Source of the DNA: Chloropicon primus
Taxonomy: Eukaryota; Chlorophyta; Chloropicophyceae; Chloropicales; Chloropicaceae
Direction: 5' to 3'
DNA length: 64,000 nt
Assembly: GCA_023205875.1 (NCBI GenBank)
Contig: CP060756.1
Location: forward strand, 992,001-1,056,000
The notes beneath the pieces were generated by a model that worked only from the letters and a program-made list of their open reading frames with translations, was not told where the DNA came from and ran no database searches. The position numbers were made by a program, and so were the translations under genes. This document shows, one piece after another, positions 22,001 through 29,687 of the stretch. Within the stretch, counting starts at the first letter, position 1, and each line of letters starts with the position of its first letter.

Positions 22001-22344
22001 CTGTGCTCGTCCCTGCTGGCCTGATACTGACGAAGAAGCTGCTAGCTGGCATCACAGGCGCCGTTCCAAAGGCTTATCTGGAGGACCTGGGGGAGAGCCT
22101 GCATAGGATGCTCCGCGTTGCCAAGCAGCTTGGATTGTCTTGGCTTCACGAGTCCCTTTCGTGCATTCCACGGACTTCACTCTCGGACGAAGAAAAGCAA
22201 ACTTTCATGGTCGCAGCTCAGGAGTACTTGTCGAACGGCAGGCACAGAAGCTTTCTCCAGCAGGTGAAGGAGGTCTCTCAAATTTGCAGACGCAACGATA
22301 AAGTGATGAGGGAATGCAATGCCTCGTTGCTAGCCTCTTCGTAA
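19032..22344 (+). CDS. TNPO3: Transportin-SR / importin-13-like nuclear import receptor, three exons
   Basis: An importin-beta superfamily receptor of the TNPO3/MOS14 group, which imports SR splicing factors. Exons 19032-19103, 19350-19487 and 19609-22344 join in phase 0 to about 981 residues. The N-terminus aligns with TNPO3: LLRAVHELYHNPDKE in exon 1, then WFGEFQRSFEAW at the start of exon 2, spread over two short introns. The rest is a solenoid of HEAT-type helices throughout, with PIRTQLCLAFSGIAAHVPGW-like segment, FNLGG-type W/L motif (SWLNLGG) and FGFWYRLSKIL in the middle. Donors are GTGAGT and GTAAAG, acceptors CAG. The SRRM1-like protein in the same window would be a plausible type of cargo, though nothing here links them directly. 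Its stop lies 42 bp from the convergent USP stop. Confidence 0.92.
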
Positions 22345-22386
22345 AAGCCCGATAGCGCATGGTACACAAAGACTTAATTTGATACA

Positions 22387-23862
22387 TTACAATTTGTTAA
22401 AGAAGAGCATGAAAGAGTCTCTCTGGGCTCTCACCTCTTCCCAAGAGCTGGCTCGGACGAAACTGTCGTTGTACAAGTGCCAATCGTCCCCATCGCCTCT
22501 TACGAATGACACGTAGTGCCCAGACTCTGCACCGCCGCGGTGGAAGACTGCCCCGTAGAGTTCAAAGACTGCCCCGGAAGGAGAGATTCCTGGCGTTTGG
22601 GGGGCCAGAGAGGAGGGAGCCAATTCTCTCTCTTCCTCTTCCTTTTCGGGTGTGTTGGCGTTGGCGTTTGTCCGCGCATCCAGGGCTGGAAGGGAGACTG
22701 TTTTGTCCATCGGGTGGTCCAGCGTGTTCTTGTGAAGCTTTCCTGCATCGGTGGAAACGAGCCTTTTCATGTGGACGCACAACACTGTCGGGAACCTCTT
22801 CAGGGTCTGCGTTTTCTCGTGTTTGATGTTGCGACCCTTGCAGGAATCGCAGTCCTTGAATATCTCCTCTGCCGCGAAGTACCTTTCCACGAGCCCCTGA
22901 ACAGAAATCGGGACCTCCTGAGAAGTTGGGAGCGTTACGGATATGTTCTTGAAGGACTCAGCGGAAGAGGACTTGTGCCCACACGAGGAGCAAGTGTAGC
23001 TGTGCTCCACCGATCCCGTGAAGGGGGAGCTGGGGCAGCTCGTGGTCGCCAGCGTCCCCCTGCCCTCCACCTCGCCGCCCTCGTCCAGCCTGGATTGATC
23101 GTCCAGCTTCTCAAGCAGCCTCAGGTAGAACTCGTGAGAGTCCTCCTGCTGCCCACCTCTGAACATGAGGAGTTCAGTTGGGGGGCGCACCGCCTCGCCC
23201 CCATCCTTTCCCTTGATGAGCACGTTGAGGGCCCCCGCCACGCCCTTGCTTCCTCGACAAACTCGCCTCGCGAAGCTCGGCGTGCGGATCAGGACGCTCA
23301 GAACGGCGTTCATGTAGCAGGTCTGGCCGAAGTTCTGCAGGCCGGCTCCCCCCGCACTGCTAGACCGCCTGGCCTCGCTTGCCCTTGCGGCGAGTGCGGC
23401 GCCCAGACTGCGAGCCCTTCCGGGCTCGGGCGTGCTCGGCGGGAGGGGGAGCGCCCGCCTCGCCTTGGAGGGAGAGAAGGACGGGGGCGGCGTCCTCTTG
23501 AACGCGTCGTCCTGGGCGAGCCTTTGCTGCTGCTTCACCGGGGTGGCGCCGGCGCTCCTCCTCTTGCCCGCGACTTTGAAGTGGGAGAGCGGGCTCTTGG
23601 GCGCCGCCTTCGAGGGCGTGTACACCCTCGCGACCTCCTCCACCTTGGGGGCGAAGGACTCCTCCCTCGTCACTAGCTTGCTGAAACTCAGATTCTTCTC
23701 GACGAGGAGGCCATTGTCCGCAGCCTTCGCGTTGGAGGGCGGCGTGGCGCCGAAGAGGGAAGGCACCTTCGGACCCTTCTTCTTCGGCGTTGGACCCGCG
23801 ACCCCGCCCCCGCGCGTCGCCGCTAGCACAGCCAGGCGACCTCGTTTGCTTCCGACCACCAT
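22387..23862 (-). CDS. Ubiquitin-specific protease (USP/UBP, C19 family)
   Basis: A 491-residue deubiquitinase. The Cys box GLQNFGQTCYMNAVLSVL puts the nucleophile near C182; the QQEDSHEFYLRLL segment (QQDAxEF-type) follows, then two CxxC pairs of the zinc-binding fingers (SCGHKSS and CDSCKG regions), and the His box FHRGGAESGHYVSFVR with the catalytic histidine near 449 and a following Asn-Asp. The first 170 residues are basic, Pro/Ser-rich and disordered, similar to nucleolar plant UBP proteins, with MVVGSKRGRL at the start. A longer frame upstream exists but this ATG is the one shared with the duplicated fragment at 25228-25386. The 5' 114 coding bases are part of the tandem duplication. 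No intron. Confidence 0.92.
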   Translation of the reverse strand: MVVGSKRGRLAVLAATRGGGVAGPTPKKKGPKVPSLFGATPPSNAKAADNGLLVEKNLSFSKLVTREESFAPKVEEVARVYTPSKAAPKSPLSHFKVAGKRRSAGATPVKQQQRLAQDDAFKRTPPPSFSPSKARRALPLPPSTPEPGRARSLGAALAARASEARRSSSAGGAGLQNFGQTCYMNAVLSVLIRTPSFARRVCRGSKGVAGALNVLIKGKDGGEAVRPPTELLMFRGGQQEDSHEFYLRLLEKLDDQSRLDEGGEVEGRGTLATTSCPSSPFTGSVEHSYTCSSCGHKSSSAESFKNISVTLPTSQEVPISVQGLVERYFAAEEIFKDCDSCKGRNIKHEKTQTLKRFPTVLCVHMKRLVSTDAGKLHKNTLDHPMDKTVSLPALDARTNANANTPEKEEEERELAPSSLAPQTPGISPSGAVFELYGAVFHRGGAESGHYVSFVRGDGDDWHLYNDSFVRASSWEEVRAQRDSFMLFFNKL

Positions 23863-24258
23863 CTTTCTTGCTTCGTCGCGACGACAGACGACAGATGGCG
23901 GGCGAATTGCGCGGGAATCCTCCTCACTCAAGGCCGAGGAGCCGAGGAGCCAAGGAGCGTTACGGTGCGGAGGGGGAGACGGAGACTGGACTGGATGGCT
24001 TGGGCGGACGGAGGGTTCGAGGCCGATGATGGAGCACCGTCCACCCTGCAGGCCACGGCACTTGGGGCTTCTCCCGCTGCGATGACATTCCGGGACGTTG
24101 CCGTCGTCGTCGACGACGAAGACCGCTCTTGGCCGGCTTCCGCTTCTCCCGAGGGGGGAGGAGGTTGGCGAAGAAAGGAAGAGTCTAAGTCTTGCGTTGG
24201 ACTTGTACAGGTTGAGACCTGATTTATTAAAAGAAAAAAGCAAAGCCTTGCTGGGACC

Positions 24259-24936
24259 TCAGCAGCTGACCGAGCAACCGGCGAGCGCCTCGTAGATGAC
24301 GGCCCTGACGAATTCCGGCGCCTGCTGGACCGCCTCCTGGACGAAACCCCCGTGGCAGTTGCAGCCGTAGAGCGGGCCGCCCTTCCCCAGCTGACGCCTC
24401 ACCGCCCCACAACACTTGTCGCTCACGCTGCCCGCGCAGGACATGATGTCAGGGTCGCTCGAGATGCTCGGAAGGAGGCTCCTGCCCTTCGTCTCGCACT
24501 CCTCCCTGGTCAGGCGCTTGGGGCCCTGGATGCTCTGCGAGGACCCCCCCGTAGTCGTCGGACCGCTGAACGCGGGGCTGCGAAACGTCCTCGGACCGCT
24601 GAACGCGGGGCTGCGAGACGCCCTCGGACCGCTGAACGCGGGGCTGCGAGACGCCCTCGGACCGCTGAACGCGGGGCTGCGAGACGCCCTCGGACCGCTG
24701 AACGCGGGGCTGCGAGACGCCCTCGGACCGCTGAACGCGGGGCTGCGAGACGCCCTCGGACCGCTGAACACGGGGCTGCGAGGCGCCCCCGGACCGCTGA
24801 ACGCGGGGCTGCGAAACACCCTGCTCATTGCCCTGCTCAGTGCCCTGTTCGTGTTCGCCTCGCACTCGGGCAGAGCCAAGAGGAGAGCGCAAACCAGCGC
24901 CGCAAGGACCGCAACCTTACAAGCCCTCGTGTACAT
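24259..24936 (-). CDS. Secreted eight-cysteine protein, nsLTP-like cysteine order, repeat-bearing copy A
   Basis: 225 residues. A signal peptide is clear (basic MYTRACK, then VAVLAALVCALLLAL, ending near ECEAN). Next comes a repeat region of eight units of an 11-residue motif RSPAFSGPRAS. The C-terminal 85 residues have exactly eight cysteines in the order C, C, CC, CxC, C, C, with spacings of 19, 7, 15, 1, 26 and 3. This is the cysteine order of the plant 8CM fold (non-specific lipid-transfer proteins and relatives), but the spacings differ from land-plant nsLTPs, which have a shorter first gap and longer second and last gaps. A lipid-binding role is therefore only a hypothesis. The Ser/Pro-rich repeats could be glycosylated or anchor the protein in the cell wall. 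The C-terminal domain is identical in copy B. Confidence 0.8.
   Translation of the reverse strand: MYTRACKVAVLAALVCALLLALPECEANTNRALSRAMSRVFRSPAFSGPGAPRSPVFSGPRASRSPAFSGPRASRSPAFSGPRASRSPAFSGPRASRSPAFSGPRASRSPAFSGPRTFRSPAFSGPTTTGGSSQSIQGPKRLTREECETKGRSLLPSISSDPDIMSCAGSVSDKCCGAVRRQLGKGGPLYGCNCHGGFVQEAVQQAPEFVRAVIYEALAGCSVSC
24559..24822. repeat. 33-bp coding minisatellite, eight units
   Basis: Eight in-frame 33-bp units encode the RSPAFSGPRAS repeat of copy A. The middle units are identical or nearly so and the end units have drifted. Copy B has a single unit at the matching place. Confidence 0.92.
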
Positions 24937-25005
24937 CTTCGTCGTGTTCGCGCACTCGTCCTCGCCCGTGGCTCTCGCCCTCTCTCTCTCTCTCTCCCTC
25001 TCTCT

Positions 25006-25243
25006 CCAACCCTCGCCCCACCATTACTCGATGTGTTCTCCAACCCTCGCCCCACAGTTACTCGATGTGTTCTCCAACCCTCGCCCCACAGTTACTCGAT
25101 GTGTTCTCCAACCCTCGCCCCACAGTTACTCGATGTGTTCTCCAACCCTCGCCCCACAGTTACTCGATGTGTTCTCCAACCCTCGCCCCACCGTTACTCG
25201 ATGTGTTCTCCAACCCTCGCCCCACAGTTACTCGATGTGTTTG
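25006..25243. repeat. 34-bp non-coding minisatellite, seven units
   Basis: Seven near-identical 34-bp units beginning CCAACCCTCG and ending GATGTGTTCT lie upstream of the copy A secreted-protein gene. Copy B has one degenerate unit near 26305-26335. Confidence 0.92.
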
Positions 25244-25386
25244 GGGCCATCAACGTCGTCCTCTCGTTTTATGCCGAAGAGGGAAGGCACCTTCGGACCC
25301 TCCTTCTTCGGCGTTGGACCCGCGACCCCGCCCCCGCGCGTCGCCGCTAGCACAGCCAGGCGACCTCGTTTGCTTCCGACCACCAT
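25228..25386 (-). pseudogene. Truncated 5' copy of the USP gene
   Basis: The tandem duplication copied the first 38 codons of the USP gene with its upstream region. The frame keeps MVVGSKRGRL to the SLFG codons, then reads into unrelated sequence and stops after about 14 more codons, for a 51-residue product. It has no catalytic region. Since the promoter is duplicated too, it may still be transcribed. Confidence 0.85.
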
Positions 25387-25782
25387 CTTTCTTGCTTCGT
25401 CGCGACGACAGACGACAGATGGCGGGCGAATTGCGCGGGAATCCTCCTCACTCAAGGCCGAGGAGCCGAGGAGCCAAGGAGCGTTACGGTGCGGAGGGGG
25501 AGACGGAGACTGGACTGGATGGCTTGGGCGGACGGAGGGTTCGAGGCCGATGATGGAGCACCGTCCACCCTGCAGGCCACGGCACTTGGGGCTTCTCCCG
25601 CTGCGATGACATTCCGGGACGTTGCCGTCGTCGTCGACGACGAAGACCGCTCTTGGCCGGCTTCCGCTTCTCCCGAGGGGGGAGGAGGTTGGCGAAGAAA
25701 GGAAGAGTCTAAGTCTTGCGTTGGACTTGTACAGGTTGAGACCTGATTTATTAAAAGAAAAAAGCAAAGCCTTGCTGGGACC

Positions 25783-26217
25783 TCAGCAGCTGACCGAGCA
25801 ACCGGCGAGCGCCTCGTAGATGACGGCCCTGACGAATTCCGGCGCCTGCTGGACCGCCTCCTGGACGAAACCCCCGTGGCAGTTGCAGCCGTAGAGCGGG
25901 CCGCCCTTCCCCAGCTGACGCCTCACCGCCCCACAACACTTGTCGCTCACGCTGCCCGCGCAGGACATGATGTCAGGGTCGCTCGAGATGCTCGGAAGGA
26001 GGCTCCTGCCCTTCGTCTCGCACTCCTCCCTGGTCAGGCGCTTGGGGCCCTGGATGCTCTGCGAGGACCCCCCCGTAGTCGTCGGACCGCTGAACGCGGG
26101 GCTGCGAAACGCCTTTCTCAGTGCCCTGTTCGTGTTCGCCTCGCACTCGGGCAGAGCCAAGAGGAGAGCGCAAACCAGCGCCGCAAGGACCGCAACCTTA
26201 CAAGCCCTCGTGTACAT
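25783..26217 (-). CDS. Secreted eight-cysteine protein, copy B without repeats
   Basis: 144 residues, the duplicate of the gene at 24259-24936. Signal peptide and eight-cysteine domain are identical to copy A, but the repeat region has only one RSPAFSGP unit, reached through a slightly different NRALRKAF join. Both copies keep intact frames and the same likely 3' region, so both may be expressed. The long frame extending upstream runs through a CT microsatellite and was not used as the start. The comparison shows that the repeat region is dispensable to the fold and changes in length quickly. Confidence 0.8.
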   Translation of the reverse strand: MYTRACKVAVLAALVCALLLALPECEANTNRALRKAFRSPAFSGPTTTGGSSQSIQGPKRLTREECETKGRSLLPSISSDPDIMSCAGSVSDKCCGAVRRQLGKGGPLYGCNCHGGFVQEAVQQAPEFVRAVIYEALAGCSVSC

Positions 26218-26537
26218 CTTCGTCGTGTTCGCGCACTCGTCCTCGTCCGTGGCTCTCGCCCTCCCTCCTCTCTCTCTCTCTCTCTCTCTCTCCCTCTCTC
26301 TCAAACCCTCGCCCGACCGTTACTCGTTGTGTTCGGGGCCATCAACATCGTCCTCTCGTTTTATGGAAATGCAGTGCAGTGGTTTCAAGCCGGCATTGAG
26401 GTTAGGCGGCTCGGAGACGAAAGAGAGAGCAAGGGGAGAATTCGATTTTCGTTTTGTTTTGTTATATAAAATAAGGGCGTCGTTCGTTCGTTTCTTTGTT
26501 ACACAAGTCAAGTCTTCTCCTCCTCTTCGGTCAACCA

Positions 26538-27468
26538 TCAGCTGTCGCTCCCGGTTCTCCCGCGGGCCGCCTTGGCCCGCTGCGACATCTTGCTCCACGC
26601 CAGGTACAGGGAGCACCCCAGGGAGAGCGTGGCAACCGTGGTCGCCGAGGTTCGGATGGGGAGGTACCAGTTCGGGAGGAGGTTGCGCTTCACCGCGGCT
26701 CGGTCGACCGCGTAGCAGGAGAGGAGTGAACCGATCATGCCGCTGTAGCACCACACTTCAAGGCCGGCAAGAAAATCCATTCATTTTTTGAGAAGAAGGA
26801 CAGGGCAGGCAGGCAGGGAGGGAAGAGGGGGTTGGCGCGTCAGTTTTCCTGCGGACTCGCTCGCTCCCCCCGAGTACTCACCTTCTGGAAGCGCCAAACT
26901 CCCCCAAGCGAGCAGGGAGGGCGAGACGCCCCACAGGTACCTCAAGCTCACAAACCGGGCGGGGGAGCCTCCGACCGGGGGCTGAGCGAGGGCCGTGCCC
27001 CAGTGCACCGCCCCCAAGAAGCTCACGATCGTCGCCGCGTAAGTCCTCTGCAGCTCGGAGCTCCTCGCGAGGACGCACTCCAAACCGGGCACCTGCTTGA
27101 GCTCCTCGACGCCTCCCAGGGCCTCCGCTCCAATGGGAGTAAGCGCGGCGAACGGTATCATTCCCGCCACGGCCAGGGCCCAAGGCAGGACTGCGTGTTG
27201 CAGCACAGGTCGAAACGAGGACACGTCAGTCACCGAGTACCCAACGAGTCGCAGACGGCTCTCCAACCATCATCCAACCATCATCCAACCATCCCCCCTC
27301 TCTCTCTCTCTTACCTCCTCCTCCTCTCGCCGGCTTCGCCGCGCTCTCGCTTCCCACTTGCTGTGCCGTCGACGAGGTCGACGAGGTGGTCAAGGTCCTC
27401 ACACCCGACCCTCCCGTCGCCCCCTTCCTCCACTCCAACGCCGCCCTCAGGGCCACCCTGCAAGCCAT
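26538..27468 (-). CDS. DUF3429 / TMEM69-like mitochondrial membrane protein, three exons
   Basis: Exons 27315-27468, 26882-27190 and 26538-26755 join in phase 1 at both introns to about 226 residues. The first 50 residues are Ala/Arg/Ser-rich, like a mitochondrial presequence. The DUF3429 domain follows: LPWALAVAGMIPFAALTP, then YAATIVSFLGAVHWG with the family's GAxHWG motif, a span around YLWGVSPSLLAWG, and in exon 3 the NLLPNWYLPIRT motif and a final membrane helix. Donors are GTAAGA and GTGAGT, acceptors CAG and AAG. The exon 3 acceptor (TTGAAG) is less certain because its pyrimidine tract is weak. The family is found in bacteria and eukaryotic mitochondria and has no settled function. Divergent from the LFG gene with 154 bp between starts. 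Confidence 0.83.
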
Positions 27469-27622
27469 GCCTTCAACCTCTTCTCCTCCGGCTTGGCGCC
27501 CAAAATTCCATCCGAAGAAGCAGAAACCGACTTCGTCTGTTGTCGTCGACGGAGGAGTTTAACGGCTGGTCTAGGGTTGAAGAGCGGAGTCCAAGCGAGA
27601 CAGAGAGCGTGGGAGAGGGACG

Positions 27623-28672
27623 ATGAGCGGGTATCCTGGGTACCAGGGGAACCAGGTCGGGGGCGGCGACTTGGAGATGGGTCAGCCTGGAATGGCCGAT
27701 GCGCGTTTCGGGCAGGGGGCAGCCTACTACGGAGGTGGGGGGTCGCAGTACGGGGGGCAGCAGCAGCAAGGGTATTACGGCGGCGGTAAGCCTGGAAAGC
27801 AGCAGCAGCACCAGGCCCAGTACGCCGGGTACGGGGGGCAGCAGGCCGCAGGGGGGTACGCCCCCCCTCAAGTCCAGCAGCCGCCTCCGCCTCCGCCCGG
27901 GCCTTCGCAATATATTCAGGACATGGACCTCGCGGTGCGCCACGGGTTCATCAGGAAGGTGTACGGGATACTCTTCGTGCAGCTCCTTCTGACGTTCGGG
28001 CTCGTCGCCGTGTTCTCTTACATCCCCGCGGTCCAGAGCTACGCCATGAACAACTCCTGGCTCATGGGTGTGTCCATCGCCGCAGTCTTCGCCATTCTCA
28101 TCGCGATGACGTGCTGCCCGGGCCGGCTCATGTACAAGTCCCCGCTGAACATGATACTCCTGATGGTGTTCAGCGTCTTCTTCGGCGTGGCCCTCGGAGT
28201 CATCGGGGCCTCGTACGCCTGCGATGAGATGAAGTACGACCTCCAGCAAGGCTTGTACGTTTGCGTGAACAACCCGGACGCCCCGGCGGTGAACGGGAGG
28301 ATGTCGGTCTTGCTGGCCATGGCGATCACCATCGCGGTCGTCGTGCTCCTCTCCGTCTTCGCCTGCCAGACCAGGTACGACTTCACGGGGTCCGGACCCT
28401 ACCTTATGGCAGCCCTGCTCATCTTCATCGTCTTCTTCATGATCGCCGGGATTTGGCTGCGGTTCAACAAGGTCTACAACTTGGTCTACGCCTGCATTGG
28501 AGTCTTGCTATTCTCGGCCCTCCTGATTTGGAACACCCAGATGATAGTGGGCGGGAAGAATCGAAAGTACTCCCTCGGACCCGACGAGTACGTCGCGGGC
28601 GCACTCAGCCTCTATCTCGACATCATCAACATCTTCCTGTTCATCCTGTCCATCATCGGCCTCAGCCGTTGA
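27623..28672 (+). CDS. LFG: Lifeguard/TMBIM family (BAX inhibitor-1 superfamily) membrane protein
   Basis: 349 residues. The N-terminal 90 residues are Gly/Tyr/Gln/Pro-rich (GYYGGG and QQQ stretches), as in animal and plant LFG proteins. Seven membrane segments follow, starting after RHGFIRKVYGILFVQLLLT, a hallmark of the family, and ending with ALSLYLDIINIFLFILSIIG. Family members sit in ER, Golgi or plasma membranes, leak calcium and modulate cell death. The pair of aspartates of the calcium-leak sensor is expected near the last segments, and a DIINIF aspartate is visible. No intron. Confidence 0.93.
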   Translation: MSGYPGYQGNQVGGGDLEMGQPGMADARFGQGAAYYGGGGSQYGGQQQQGYYGGGKPGKQQQHQAQYAGYGGQQAAGGYAPPQVQQPPPPPPGPSQYIQDMDLAVRHGFIRKVYGILFVQLLLTFGLVAVFSYIPAVQSYAMNNSWLMGVSIAAVFAILIAMTCCPGRLMYKSPLNMILLMVFSVFFGVALGVIGASYACDEMKYDLQQGLYVCVNNPDAPAVNGRMSVLLAMAITIAVVVLLSVFACQTRYDFTGSGPYLMAALLIFIVFFMIAGIWLRFNKVYNLVYACIGVLLFSALLIWNTQMIVGGKNRKYSLGPDEYVAGALSLYLDIINIFLFILSIIGLSR

Positions 28673-28726
28673 GAGGCATCTTTCCACGAGCCGAACTGTA
28701 GCTTTAATACAACGCTCACAATGCTT

Positions 28727-29005
28727 TTAGCTTTGGCCCTTGCCCCGCAGGCCGTACTGCACCGAGACGACCCCGAGGGACGTAACCACCACGCTTGCCA
28801 TCACGACCCCGGCGACGGTTATCGCTTGCAGCACCAGGAAGCGATCGATGGGGAAGAACACCTTGTCGAGGAAACCGCCCGAGTCCTCCTCCAGAAGCGG
28901 CACCACGATGATCCACAGCGTGAAGTAGGCGAACAGACCGCTGACCACCACCAGCAGCGCCCACCCCAGTTCGTTCCTCCTGTCCCTATAATTACACGTC
29001 GCCAT
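28727..29005 (-). CDS. DPM2: Dolichol-phosphate mannosyltransferase subunit 2 (DPM2)
   Basis: 92 residues with two membrane spans. It matches DPM2, the ER-membrane subunit that stabilises the dolichol-phosphate-mannose synthase and also binds the GPI-GlcNAc transferase: a short N-terminus, a first span with FAYFTLWIIVVPLLE (compare TYYTAWVILLPF), the PIDRFLVL turn, and a second span ending in a basic tail. The length is usual for the family. No intron. The stop codon is 54 bp from the convergent LFG stop. Confidence 0.87.
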   Translation of the reverse strand: MATCNYRDRRNELGWALLVVVSGLFAYFTLWIIVVPLLEEDSGGFLDKVFFPIDRFLVLQAITVAGVVMASVVVTSLGVVSVQYGLRGKGQS

Positions 29006-29050
29006 CCGTGTCGGTCGTGTCCTCGCTCGCTCCCGATTCTCCCCTGGCGC

Positions 29051-29377
29051 CTAGTACCCCTTCTTCCCCTGGATCCTCGTTCTCATGTTCACCTGGCCCC
29101 TCTTGCATTCGCTGTACGTGTACCTCAGAGCACTGCACTCCTCCGCTCGCTTCACGCACTCCTCGATCGACAGCATGTCCTCCTTCAAGAAGTTGAGTCG
29201 GCGAAGAGAAGTTCAGCTCAGTTCAGTTCCGCTCCCTTCCTTGGACCAGCACCAAGTCGCGCACGAGGGGGCACTTTCCGCCCAGGCCTCTCGTTCCCAA
29301 CCCCTTACCTGTATGCACTTGGAGTCCGCTATGCATTTGGCGAGGTCCTTCATCACACCCTCGCAAGCCTTCGGCAT
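29051..29377 (-). CDS. COA5: Cytochrome c oxidase assembly factor 5 (COA5/PET191), two exons
   Basis: Exons 29309-29377 and 29051-29182 join in phase 0 to a 66-residue protein. It has the twin CX9C pattern of the Mia40 import pathway: C5-X9-C15 and C39-X9-C49, with two more cysteines at 21 and 32. The MPKACEGV start, the KCIADSKC segment and the ECKRGQVNMRTRIQGKKGY end match COA5/Pet191 (compare ECKRSVLDNRARFRGRKGY in human). The protein acts in the mitochondrial intermembrane space in assembly of complex IV. The donor is GTAAGG and the acceptor AAG. It is too short to be noticed without the splice. Confidence 0.9.
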
Positions 29378-29687
29378 CCTTCCTTTCCTCTGCTGAGGCG
29401 AGAACAAGTCGCAAGTGCAAAGGGCCAAAGCTTGACCTCCTCAATTGAAAGACCGTGCACCGCGCTTTCGTTCTATCGCCTCCCCCGCCCGTCCCCCGTC
29501 GTTACTGTCCTCTTTCGGATAACTTTTTTCGAGGAGTGGGGAAGAGAGGAGGGGGGAAGAGGTGGTGCGAAAGGGAGAGCGAGTCGTAGCCGAGCCACGC
29601 GTGGCGTCCGGAGCGGTCCAAAGTGTGCGGCCTGTGCTCACACTTTCGCAGCTCGTGGGTCACACGAGAAGAGAATTAGGAACGGTG

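Larger units (their letters stand above)
23749..26363. repeat. Head-to-tail tandem duplication, two copies
   Basis: Copy A covers about 23749-25272 and copy B about 25273-26363. Both begin with GCCGAAGAGGGAAGGCACC and end with a GGGGCCATCAAC...CTCTCGTTTTATG block. Outside two minisatellites they are nearly identical: I noticed one clear substitution in the first 110 bases and none in the following 400. The left end cuts into the USP coding region, so copy B carries only the USP start plus its upstream region. Each copy has one eight-cysteine gene. Copy A is longer (about 1.5 kb against 1.1 kb) because its minisatellites are expanded. Confidence 0.93.

Noticed and set aside
29562-29687. Upstream extension of the ISE2-like helicase
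   Set aside because: It would start at GTG. The first ATG at 29688 already gives a plausible transit peptide.
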